Positions 42,961-53,575 of a stretch of DNA of 64,000 bases are shown here, piece after piece. Origin of the DNA: Solanum dulcamara (lineage: Eukaryota > Streptophyta > Magnoliopsida > Solanales > Solanaceae). The position numbers were made by a program, and so were the translations under genes. Numbering within the stretch: the first letter of the stretch is position 1; each line of letters begins with the position of its first letter. The notes beneath the pieces are model-generated. The model did no database searches. It was not told where the DNA came from and was given only the letters and a program-made list of their open reading frames with translations. The stretch covers positions 52,171,732 through 52,235,731 of the forward strand of contig NC_077248.1 in assembly GCF_947179165.1 (NCBI RefSeq), read 5' to 3'.

Positions 42961-44055
42961 AGTAGGCTCATTTAGGCTTCGGTTGAAGCCTTGAGACAAC
43001 AAATGAGTATCCAGCCTACTATACCAAGCTCTTGGAGCTTGTTTAAGACCGTAGAGAGCCTTTTTAAGCTTATACACCTTGTCTTCTTCACCTGCAACTA
43101 TAAAACCTTCAGGTTGTTCAACATAAATATCTTCTTCAAGAAATCCATTTAGAAATGCAGATTTGACATCTAAATGATAGATTTTCCATTTGTACTGTGC
43201 TGCAAGAGCAATTAGAAATCTTACTGTCTCATGCCTCGCAACAGGTGCAAACATATCTCCAAAGTCCACTCCAGGCTGCTGGGAATAGCCTTTAACTACG
43301 AGCCTGGATTTATGTTTGAAGATGGATCCATCTGGATTGAACTTCGTTCTATAGACCCATTTAACACCAATAATGTTCTTTTGTTCGGGCCTATCAACCA
43401 GCTCCCACGTATCATTTTTATTAATCATGGCAAGCTCCTCCTCCATTGCGGAAATCCAAGCTTCATGACTTGCTGCTTCTTCAAAGGAAGATGGTTCCAC
43501 AAGAGCAAAATTGCATTGCTCATAAACTTCAGCTAGTGACCTGGTCTTCAAAACTGGAGAATCAGTTATCAATTCAACATTTGAAAGGTGTCCTGCTCCA
43601 GTAATAGGACTGGAAGAAATATCACTCGTCCGCGGACTTTGAGCTGCAACTGAGGTGCTCCCATCTTGGTTCTTCACAACAATATCTCGATCCCAATCAT
43701 AGTGGCTAGACTCATCCACCGCAAGATCTCTACTGATAAGCACCTTCTTCGTACGAACATTATACACTTTGTACCCTTTTGCAACTGTGCTATAGCCCAA
43801 CAAAATACAGAGTTCTGCCTTGTTATCCAATTTGCCTCTTTTAGCATCTGGAACATGTGCATAGCAGACTAAACCAAAGACTTTTAAGTGTCTAGCAGAT
43901 GGCTTTATACCCCTCCATGCTTCAAATGGTGTCATGTCTTGGAGTGCTCTAGTTGGTAACCTGTTCAACAAATAGACTACAGTATTGACTGCCTCAGCCC
44001 AAAAATATTTAGGCATCTTCTTTTCTGCCAGCATGCATCTTGCCATCTCCATCAC
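42961..44055 (-). pseudogene. Element 6 integrase C-terminus and RT N-terminal part
   Basis: A 375-codon open piece (44055-42928): MMEMARCMLAEKKMPKYFWA, NTVVYLLNRLPTRALQDMTP, FGLVCYAHVPDAKRGKLDNK, a variable linker, then RT: AISAMEEELAMINKNDTWEL, VIGVKWVYRTKFNPDGSIFK, VKGYSQQPGVDFGDMFAPVA, YHLDVKSAFLNGFLEEDIYV (catalytic D), KLKKALYGLKQAPRAWYSRL. The frame is lost near 42960. Only one stop (a CAG-to-TAG change in YTPE-NGVSE near 44088) separates it from the integrase core. Confidence 0.93.
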
Positions 44056-44085
44056 TGTTCTATTCTTTCTCTCAGAAACCCCATT

Positions 44086-44961
44086 CTATTCTGGAGTGTA
44101 GCTTACAGTGAATTGTTGTTGAATACCTAAGTCTTTACAATACTTGCTGAACTGATGTGAAGTATATTCAGTTCCATTATTTGACCTGATATACTTCAAC
44201 CGGCAGCCACTCTCCATTTCTACCATAGCCTTGAATTCTTTGAAAATAGAGAACACCTGAACTTTGCTACTTAGAAAAAAGACCCATGTCATTTGAGTAA
44301 GGTCATCTATAAAGAGAATAAAATATTTATTCCTACTCAAAGAAGACGTCCTCATTGGTCCACATATATCTGTATGAACCAACTCTAGCTTTTCCTTCGC
44401 CCTCCAAAGACTTCCTTTAGGAAAGGATCGTCTATGCAATTTACCAAGTTGACATGACTCACAAACATCTCGGCACATGTCAATTTTGGGTACATCAATC
44501 ACCATACCCTTGGATTGCATATACACCAATGAACTAAGGTTGTAATGACCGAATCTTTTGTGCCAAAGCCAAGTATCACTCATTTCAACATTGAAAGAGC
44601 AACTTTCAGCAGAATAGCATGAAATTGGAAAGGAATTACCAATCATGCTAATTTTAGCTACTTCACAACCTTTAGGATCATAAATGACACATTTTTTATC
44701 CTTAAAAGTAAGTGAGTAATTATTATGAAGTAACTGAGGAACACTCAACAAGTTTTGAGTTAAGCTTGGCACATAAAGAACATCATTTATGATTTTCATA
44801 CCTTCATCCGCAGGAAATTTTACGGACCCTCTACTTTGAGCTTGCACCAGTGCACCATTTCCAAGCTTCACTTTGGTCCTATCAGACCTGTCTAAGCTAA
44901 CAAACAGATTTTCATCAATTGCCATGTGCCTTGTGCACGCACTATCGACATACCAATTGCA
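44086..44961 (-). pseudogene. Element 6 protease, pre-integrase and integrase core
   Basis: After a stop near 44961 comes WYVDSACTRHMAID: the protease active site reads DSA where DSG is usual. Then SLTQNLLSVPQLLHN, the pre-integrase zinc motif WLWHKRFGHYNLSSLVYMQS, CESCQLGKLHRRSF, and core blocks LVHTDICGPMRTSSLSRNKY (first D) and LKYIRSNNGTEYTSHQFSKY (usual SDNGxEY; the second D is N), ending QQFTVSYTPE at the TAG. 279 codons open. Two active-site changes would cripple it even if translated. Confidence 0.92.
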
Positions 44962-45973
44962 TCAGTCAACATGTGATGTGTGCGAAGCCATGAATACCTC
45001 CTCCTCTATTTTTTCAACTTGGTGATCTGCCGCAAAATTTACTCTTTGGGAAGACTGACCACTTTGAGTTTGCTTTTGCCTGCAATACTTCTCAATGTGC
45101 CCATATTTCTTGCAATATCTGCATTGAATAAGGAACCTCTTGGACTTCTGCCAACAATTCTTCTCCAAGTGGTTTGTCTTCTTACAAATACCACAAGGTG
45201 GATATTTACCTCTCCTCGACGATTCACCTTGGTATCCACCAAATTTTACCTCTCCAGAGTGGTCTAAAGAGACTTTTTTTTTCTTCCTTTTGTTGCCTGA
45301 ATTTATGCCTTACTTGAAAGGCATCTTCGACTGTCCCTTCGCTTCTCATGGTTACCCGTTGCTCTTGGATTTGCAATTTAGAGATCAACTCAGCTATTGA
45401 AAGAGTAGTCAAGTCAGAAGACTCTTCAATAGCTGAGATTTTTGATTCAAACTTGTCCGGAAGGCTAACCATGATCTTCTCTACAACCTTCTGGTCTGGA
45501 AAGTTTTCACCAAGTATCCTTATTTGGTTCACAATATCCATCAGTTTGGAAGAGTACTCTTTCACACTATCCGAATCCTTCATCTTCAAGAGCTCAAACT
45601 CCCTCTTCAAAGCTAAGACCTTAACGGACTTAACTCTGTTGCTGCCTTCAAACTCCTCCTTTAGCTTATCCCAGGCTTCTTTGGCTATCTCACAAGCCAT
45701 AATCCTTGTAAACATCACTTCCGTAAGGCTGGAATATATGCAAGTGAGAGCTTTTGGTGATTTAGTCACCAACTCATCATACTTTTTTATATCATTGAGA
45801 GTTGGGTTGTCTCTCAATGGCTGGACAATAGGTTCTCCTCTCTTAATGACATCCCACAAGTTGAGAGCCTTCAAATAGGCCTTCATTTTAATGGCCCAAA
45901 TATGATAATTATCGCCAGAAAAAATCGGAGAACCCATCGTTGGTTGATTTTCTGGTGCCATGTTTTCTAGCAA
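44962..45973 (-). pseudogene. Element 6 gag with two zinc knuckles
   Basis: Likely start MAPENQPTMGSPIFSGDNYH (the ATG four codons into the 249-codon frame, near 45961), then WAIKMKAYLKALNLWDVIKR and ACEIAKEAWDKLKEEFEGSN: UBN2-type copia gag. A frame change near 45260, at a poly-A/T run, moves into GGYQGESSRRGKYPPC. Knuckle 1 is CGICKKTNHLEKNC, knuckle 2 CRYCKKYGHIEKYC (both CX2CX4HX4C). Two knuckles in tandem are less usual than one for copia. It ends VFMASHTSHVD before a stop. Confidence 0.92.
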
Positions 45974-46050
45974 ACAGATCCAAGAAAAAAAAGCTTAAAA
46001 AAAGATGAGCCAATCAACAAAAAAAACAAATTCAGATCCCGTAAGAAATG

Positions 46051-46062
46051 GGCTCTGATACC
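46051..46062 (-). promoter_or_regulatory. Primer-binding site of element 6
   Basis: GCTCTGATACCA on the plus strand, exact complement of TGGTATCAGAGC, directly abutting the 5' LTR at 46063. Confidence 0.95.
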
Positions 46063-46466
46063 ATGTTACAAGAAGGGGAAAAAGGATTAGAAAACAGAAA
46101 GTTGAAGCAATTAAAATGTAGCTGTAAATTGCTACAAAACTGCAGGGAAGAAGAAGAGAAAGCTGAAATATTTTAAGTATTCTTCTTATTTCTTAGATTG
46201 ATAATTGCATAGGCTAAACACACATATATAGTGTGTGTATGACGACTACAAACCACAAAACAAGCAGGAAAAAAAACTCACATAATACATATGTGGCCAA
46301 CTATCCACCACTCTTTGTGGCCAACTAACCACCACTCTTTGTGGCCAACTAACCACCACTTATTGTGGCCAACTAACCACCACTAAGTTTTAAATAAAAG
46401 ACTTGGTTACTACATAAAAATATCTACTAAGTAGGAGTTTCTTAGATAAATTTTAATTTTCTAATA
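46063..46466 (-). repeat. 5' LTR of element 6
   Basis: TGTTACAAGAAGGGG to TTTTCTAATA; identical to the other LTR apart from a few substitutions and one TA unit. The terminal TG (complement) is now TA. Its 24-bp array is at 46292-46387 and TATA box at 46225-46230. Confidence 0.94.
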
Positions 46467-46471
46467 GTGTT

Positions 46472-47753
46472 TCAATAGGATACAAGATTTAATTAACCAA
46501 CATCAATCGATCAAATCTTCTTTTGACAAGCAAAAGAAAAGGCAAGAAGTGATTACCGAATGCGCTTAAATGCCTCAACTGATGGGCAAGATTCCTCTTA
46601 AGAAAGGGTTTCCATTTCGTGAGTGAAGATTTTGAATATAAAGGTGCTTTTTCTTGAACTTTTAAAATTGTATGGGGATAGGCATTTTGATGTGGGGAGA
46701 GTAATATTAGGCAATGCTCCACAAAATAATATGATCGATGATTTGTACGACAATTCAAAAAGATATTGTGGAGGCTTGTGCTGAAGAAACAACTAAGGCT
46801 ATCATTGAAGATAGTTGGATGGTGATTATTTTTGTACACTAATTAATGAATCAAAGAATGTCTTACATAAGGAGAAAATTGCTCTAATTTTGAGATATGT
46901 CTACAAAAGTGGAATGGTTATAAATTGATTCTTGGGTATAGTCCATGTAAATGATAAATTTTTTCTATTATCAAAATAAGTAAATTATCCTTTGCTTTTG
47001 GATCACTCGTTATGTACATCCAAAATACGCAGACAAGGTTATGATGTGGGGCTAGTAATATGCAAGGGAAAATAAATGGTCTCAAATCTTTGATTTTACA
47101 AAATACTTCATCTGCATATTCTTCACTGTTTTGCTCAGCAATTGCAATTGAAACTTGTAGGTCTTCCTAAAAAGAACTCAGATGTGGATAATCTTTTTAT
47201 GTTCTCACTAATATTTTGAATACTATTGGATCTTTATTTAAGCACAGAGATTCTCTTCGATAACACCAAGAAGATAAATTGGAAGAGTTGCTAAAATTTG
47301 GAGAAGTTCATACAAGACAAGGTTTGAATAAACAATGTCCTCCAACGATCGGATGATACTCATTGGGCGTCTCATTTTAAAATGACAAAGAATTTCCTGA
47401 TGCTTTTTTATTCAATTGTTAATGTTCTTAAACGTGATTGTCCATAATATCTTGATAGATTTGCAACGGAAATTTTTTTGAGTAAGATTCATGAATTTGA
47501 ACTTGTATTTATGTTGCACTTGATATTTAGGAGCTTTATTGACAAATGAGTTGAATAAAGTTTTTACAAAATAAAGATCAAGATATCGTCAATGCCATGA
47601 GATTTCCTGAACTTTCAAAGAAAAGATGGCAAATAATTAGAAAAGATGAATGAAACTCTTTGATGAATGAGGTTTGCTAATTTTGTGGTAAAATATGATA
47701 TTTCGATTCCCAAAATTGGTGAAGACTTGTCATGATTCAAGTTACACACTAGA
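46472..47753 (+). pseudogene. hAT-superfamily transposase (DUF4371 type), middle part
   Basis: Continuation of 41022-41551 across element 6: IQDLINQHQSIKSSFDKQKK, RFLLRKGFPFRE, FLELLKLYGDRHFDV, ILGNAPQNNM, DIQKDIVEACAEETTKAIIE, KVEW, then QGYDVGLVICKGK (usual QGYDGASNMQG), FCSAIAIETCRSS and LPKKNSDVDNLFMF in different frames, KLEELLKFGEVHTRQGLNKQ and NKDQDIVNAMRFPELSKKRW. It ends near NEVC at 47680. The catalytic and dimerisation (hATC) C-terminus is missing: element 8's LTR starts at 47754. Dense stops and frameshifts show great age. Confidence 0.83.
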
Positions 47754-49436
47754 TGTGACATAACGCCTAGGATTTCGAAAGACCCTAAACAAGCCCCTAA
47801 CCTTACATAGCATGAAATGAGATAACATGAATAAACGTAATTACAGAAGATAAGTCTTAAAACATAGAATATCGATAAAGGAGAGTTCAAAATATAACAT
47901 TCGAAAGGTATAAAAACATACTTCTCTAGTCTGACAATGCCTCCGTTACTAATATAGACGGGGGCATAAGACAAGCCCTAGATCACCCATAACATGAGAA
48001 AGTGAAATAATCTGAAGTAAATAAAATAGTGGGTTCACGCTCGAATCATAAGGACTCACCAAAGCTAGCAACTCTCGATGGAACCTTTACAGCCACGAGA
48101 ATGAGTGGGAGCATCATGACTTATATTATAAAATAATATAGGTAAAAATATGTGTTAGTACATGGAATGTACTAAGTATGCGATAAATATGCATAACGTG
48201 AATAAAAGAGCATAATGAGCATGAACATGGGATTCATGACCAAAATTCCTTGAAAACGTAAAGCAAATCATAAAATCATGAGATAAGGTCAATGCATCAT
48301 AAAAAACCCATTAAATGCGTATAAGAAAACATAGTCATTTGGTGGGAGAAAGAGCATATGCTTTTATTTGAAGCAAAAGCATTTGCTATGGACTATAACC
48401 AAAAATAAAACTATGTGAGCTATAATATGGAGTCCGATGTAACTCCTATACCGAAAAAGGAGAGGCTACTTGCCAAGGTAGACTATCATCCTGAGTTATT
48501 TGTTGATCTACTAGCTAAGTTATTTAAGACAACCTATAGAAGCATGTGTTTGGGACTAGAGGTTGCTACTAGAGATTTCCTTACCAAGACTCTACCTCAA
48601 GCCCTCTCGGTGCTAAGTCAAATTCCAATGGAATAGATTAAATCAATTATCGACATAACATTAGAAAAGACAATAATCATATACCAATCCACATTACAAA
48701 AACATATAAGAGTAGCTCCTTTTAAATCATGATTCATAACATAATTCAAATAGACACTAACCTTTCTAAACATCTAAATTATGATTTCATTCATATTGTG
48801 AGAAACCTTTCACAATTCATTGATACATACTTGAAACCATCCTAGAAACATAACTTATCTTCTTCGTAAAACATGCATAGTTCTTTCATCAATTTCATGA
48901 TCAAAATTCATAGTTCATAGGTGAATATCATAGGCATAATGCACGGGTCCATATGAAATCAATTAAAATCATGTATCTTAGTAAATTCATGCATAATAAA
49001 GTAGGATAACATCAATTGACTCAAAATAAAAAGGACCATGAAGAATTGACATAAAAACCTCATTGGATTGGATGAAATTGAACTTGAAAGATAGGGATCT
49101 TTTGGAACCCAATGAATGAAAAGAAATCCATTGGTCAATTCCCACATATCTTGATAAACAAAGCACTAATGCATGCTCTAACAATGGAGACTTGAAATAC
49201 TTGAAACCCTAACTTTCCTTCCTTGAGTTGAAAAGAGAATTGGAAAAGTTGAGTTGAGAGAATTTAAGAGTCTGAGTGAATGAGGGGGAATAGGGTACTC
49301 TTTTATGGTAAAAATGGTTAGAGGGTTAGTTATAGGTCCAAAATGACTTAGTTTAGAGGTTAAAGGAGTGTGGAAGTTCAAAAATATCCTTCACTTAAAA
49401 CTTTTGGAGGTGATCAACGGATGGGACCTATGATCG
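47754..49436 (-). mobile_element. Element 8 3' LTR, left (outer) part
   Basis: Begins TGTGACATAACGCC (minus-strand LTR end GGCGTTATGTCACA) after the hAT remnant and runs to GGGACCTATGATC, where element 7 starts. Its remaining piece is 60066-60673. No coding; the 73-codon plus-strand frame at 48415 lies inside this LTR and has no support. The sequence includes short inverted motifs built on GGACCTA-TAGGTCC. Confidence 0.72.
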
Positions 49437-52254
49437 GCCGTGACGGATGCCCGAACTGGACATACATGTGTACCCATGCCACCTATACATAACCCGTCTC
49501 CTATTTATACTAAAAATGCACTAACAGGTAAGAAAACATACAAGCCAATAAGGCTATTATAACGTATAGGGTCATTCCATAATACACATATACGCGAGCC
49601 GACGAGGTCGCCACGACACAAGGAACGCACCAAATCGTAAGTCATATCAGCACAGTTGTACATACACGCATATGCAACTCAGATATAACTCATATATAAT
49701 TCATATATAGCTCATATACAACTCATATACACACAACCTACATATGTACAACCCATATCCGTATCCACAGACCTCTAAGAGTAAGAAGAACAGTGACATA
49801 AGGCGGGAATGGGCCCGCGCCGTACCCGTGAGCAGAAAAAGTATATACAATAAGGTTTAGTACCCAAAAGCAGGCTCCAGCATAATGGAGCACTTCTGAA
49901 CTGCTGAGTGGGACTCCTACGCTGGCGAGCCCTCAAACTCTGTACCTATACCTGCGGGCATAAACGCAGCCCCCTGAAGAAAGGGGGTCAGTACGATATA
50001 TGTACTGAGTATGTAAAATATAACATAGAAAAACATAGCTGGAAACATATCTGAAATAGAGAAGTAGGGAGTAAAATGTCATACAAGGAACCTGTACCTG
50101 AATCTTGGGAATTGTAAATATGCATGCTGAAATTATACAATATAGCTGGCCCTTTCAGGGTACTCGTGAAACATACTTATAGGACCATCATGGGTTCCGC
50201 ACCACCACCACCTTATTACATCACATCATCATATATATACATATGTACCCGGCCCTCTAGTGAGGAACTCGGTGAGTGCAGTAAGATTAAGCAAAAATCT
50301 ATAGACGGCTCGGGACTCAGAGAAAGATGTGTTATAGTATACTCGATTAGAGTAGTGAGCAACTATATGTAGTTTAAATCATTATCGGAGACTCGACCGT
50401 ATAGGAAAAATAAGTTAGCGTCTTAGAATCAGGGTTATAATATGATCATCTTAAATGCCCTCTAAATGCCTTTAGGGGCTATATTAATTAGCATCTCAGG
50501 GTCCTTATACACGTACTAAAGTAATTCTAACCACTTAAGGTCTCCACAGTACATGTTTCCATATAGTCCTTACAACTAGGAGCCCATATATTCATTGAGT
50601 CCTTAGCATTTAAAAGGTTCGAGGAAAGTATCTTAACTATTATAAAAGTTCAACACTCAGAAGTAAATAAGAGACACTTAGGAATGGAATCACTTCAGAG
50701 ATCGTATCATTATTTACTTACCTCTAAGACATGCCAAAAGAAGAGAAGGAATAGGCTTTACATACCTCTTACGGGTCACTCTTTATCCCGGTTGCCTCAT
50801 CGTCCCGTGAACCTAGGTAGAATGAAATAAATACGAGTATCAACATCCTTAGACCTTTGAGCGTCTTACATTACTTACGAGTATTCATAAAACCCATTTC
50901 CTCGCTCGTCTTCTAGACTAGTTCTTTAACTAGTTAAGGCGTTAACGGAAATCGGACAGCACCTCCCCTATAATGTGCCCTATCCGAATTCCCAATCACG
51001 TCTCTAATACCTAAATCCAACCAACAACATAACCAGAAAATCATATATATATATATAAAACCTGGCAACATTATACAACATAAACTCTAAACGACTCTTT
51101 CGAAATTACGATATCCAAAATAGGGTTTCTAGTTTCCATTTTACGAAACCTTTCACCGTACGAAGCGGGGGTCATGTGGCTTCAACCAGAATCTCCCCCA
51201 CCTCTTTTATAACCCATTTAGGCCATGCAACACACACCACATAACCAGTATCTTCCTCCAAACACACAACGCTTCACTTCGACTATAATTTAACTACGAC
51301 GACTTCAATTTAGATTGTTTCTTTCACTGAGCATATCCACGATTTTTTTTATACTTCCAGCAGTATCAAAGGTAAATAATACACTCCAAAACAACCCCAT
51401 AAATTCCAAATTTAAAGGAGAAACCTTACCTTACCCGAAATTGGCCAAAACTAGCCAAAATTGCGCCTCAGAAACCTCTTTAGCGTGCTGAAAGTTGCGG
51501 ACTGTTTGCAGCTCGTTATTGCTGCTCCGAAATGGATTTTTATGTTATTAAACACTGCTATACCACCATAGTATACCTTAAATAATTAACTTACGGAGTG
51601 AAATCGGAACGTACCTATTATTTTTCTCCTAGCCGTCGCAATTTTCTCTCTTGTTCTAGGGTTTGTTTTCTGATTTTTGCTGCAGTTTTTAAGACCCAAA
51701 ACTGAAGTATAGTCACAATATACATACATACATGTGGTCCCAAGGGGTGACACATGTCATCCCCTAAGAGGGACACGTGTCCAGCCCCTATTGGGCCACC
51801 GTGTCCATGCAAGCAAGGTGGGGCTGCCACGTGACAGTGGGGCCCACCTCCCACAAGAAGGTGGGTCACCTACTTGCTTGAGGTGCTGCCACATGTCACC
51901 CCCTTATTGGCTGCCACATGTCGTCTTTTCCCCTTCCTCGTGGGTTCGTAGTCTCATTCTATTTTAAGAGCCTATGTAATCCATGCTACGCAAGCTTGGT
52001 ATGTACTCAAATAGCTTACGTATATAAGGCCTCTAAATTAGTAGCTTACATAGGTAAATCAAGTCCTACGACTCACTACTCGGCCTCCAATTCCTTTTGG
52101 ATTCTTGTGACTCTATTTCCAACCTTCTCTACTATGGGGTATCATATTCTCCCTTCCTTAGAATCGTTTGATAGTATCATAGCTTATCCGGCTCTTATGA
52201 TAATATCTCTGGAACTTAAGAGACATTCCAAGTTTAAAAGTGTGGGGTGTAACA
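49437..52254 (-). repeat. 3' LTR of element 7
   Basis: Homology with the right LTR starts at GGCCGTGACGGATGCCCG and ends GTGGGGTGTAACA at 52254. On the minus strand near 51740-51790 it carries GGACACGTGTCC and GATGACATGTGTCACC, the same motif types as element 1's tandem array. The short frames at 50124, 51618 and 51734 are LTR sequence. Confidence 0.9.
51738..51785 (-). promoter_or_regulatory. G-box-like motifs in element 7 U3
   Basis: On the minus strand, GGACACGTGTCCCTCTTAGGG is followed by GATGACATGTGTCACCCC, equivalent to two units of element 1's 24-bp repeat. A TATATT-type sequence lies about 25 bp further downstream on that strand (near 51715). The right LTR has the same at about 59519-59555. 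Confidence 0.6.
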
Positions 52255-52270
52255 TCCTTCCCCCCTTTAG
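52255..52270 (-). promoter_or_regulatory. Polypurine tract of element 7
   Basis: TCCTTCCCCCCTTTAG on the plus strand reads CTAAAGGGGGGAAGGA on the minus strand, the same tract as in element 1. Confidence 0.88.
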
Positions 52271-53575
52271 AACATTCGTCCCCAAATATTACATAAAACT
52301 TCTCTTAAGAGTTCATACAGATTGTAAGGAGGTTTCTTTCTATTGTGATAACATATATTTTCATCCCAATAATTAATATACAAGTTCAAGGAGTGGGTAT
52401 TACATTTAGATGTCGAGAACATGTATGGATATTTATGTTTCATGTCCTCTTCAGCTTCCCATGTCATTTCTTCACGATTCTTATTCTGCCACAGCACCTT
52501 GACCGAAGCTACGTCCTTAGTCCGCAGTCTTTTAATCTGCCGATCCAGGATGGTGATAGGTTTCTCTTCATAGGCTAACTCCTCTGTGACTTGGATATCC
52601 TCTACGGGATGTATTCGAGATGGATCACCCACACACTTACGAAGCATTAATACATGGAAGACCGGATGTACTGCTTCCAAATCCACTGGTAAGTCTAGCT
52701 CGTAGGCAACCTTGCCTATTCGGCGGAGGATCAAGTAAGGGACAATATACCTCAGACTCAGCTTCCCTTTCTTGCCGAACCTCATTACCCCTTTCATGGG
52801 CGACACTTTCAAAAATACCCATTCACCCATTTGGAATTGCAAAGGTCGACGTCAACTGTTTGCATATGACTTTTGTCGACTCTGGGCAGCCAATAACCTC
52901 TCCCGAATAAGCTTTACCTTTTCTATAGCCTGATGGACCATATCTGGGCCTATTAGTTTTATTCCGCCAACATCGAACCAATTGATAGGTGACCTGCATT
53001 TTCTTCCATATAAAGCTTCATACGACGCCATCCAGATGCTGGAATGATAGCTATTATTGTAGGCAAACTCAATAAGTGGTACATTATTATCCCAACTACC
53101 TTTGAAGTCAATTATGCAGGCTCGCAATATATCCTCCAGCGTTTGAATAGTACGCTCGGCCTTTCCATCAGTCTGAGGATAAAATGATGTGCTAAGGCTT
53201 ACCTGTGTTCCCAAGCCTTCTTGGAATGACTTCCAAAAGTGGGCTGTGAACTGAGCTCCCCTGTACGAAATAATAGATGTAGGAACTCCGTGAAGTCATA
53301 CTATTTCTTTAATGTACAATTTCGCATAGTCCTCAGCTGAGTAAGTAGTCTTGACTGGAAGGAAGTGGGCTACTTTTGTCTGCCTATCCACGATAACCCT
53401 TATGGAATCTTGCTTCCGAAGAGTACGGGGTAAACCTGTACCAAAGTCTATGTTAATCGCTTCCCATTTCCAAGTTGCAATCTCTATCTCCTGTAGTAGC
53501 CCACTCGGTTTTTAATGTTCAACTTTAACTTGTTGGCAGTTTGGGCATTTAGCTACGAACTCTGCTATATCCCTT
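52267..53575 (-). pseudogene. Element 7 integrase with chromodomain-like tail
   Basis: Minus strand: CQTANKLKLN-type zinc region and a core near 53400 (a [21 protein letters not shown] block with substitutions), then STSFYPQTDGKAERTIQTLE (53190, catalytic E), LIEFAYNNSYHSSIWMASYE, RERLLAAQSRQKSYAN, a frame break near 52848, WVFLKVSPMKGVMRFGKKGK, LRRIGKVAYELDLPVDLEAV, HVLMLRKCVGDPS, and the tail ILDRQIKRLRTKDVASVKVL / MTWEAEEDMKHKYPYMF. Both C-terminal frames are well kept (120 and 191 codons). It lies next to the polypurine tract. Confidence 0.9.

Larger units (their letters stand above)
41552..46466 (-). mobile_element. Element 6: nearly intact minus-strand Ty1/copia
   Basis: 4.9 kb with nearly identical LTRs (405 and 404 bp), a perfect primer site, a polypurine tract (CTTAAGGAGGAG beside the left LTR), one polyprotein reading gag, two zinc knuckles, protease, integrase, RT and RNase H, and a GTGTT duplication. 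I count about five visible lesions (stops near 44088, 44961 and 42755, frameshifts near 42960 and 45260). It is the best preserved element in the window and a recent insertion into the hAT pseudogene. Confidence 0.95.

Noticed and set aside
45348..45878. 176-codon plus-strand frame
   Set aside because: Exact antisense shadow of the element 6 gag frame.
48415..48636. 73-codon plus-strand frame
   Set aside because: Lies in the LTR of element 8, opposite in strand, with no recognisable domain.
52620..52910. 96-codon plus-strand frame
   Set aside because: Antisense shadow of element 7 integrase.
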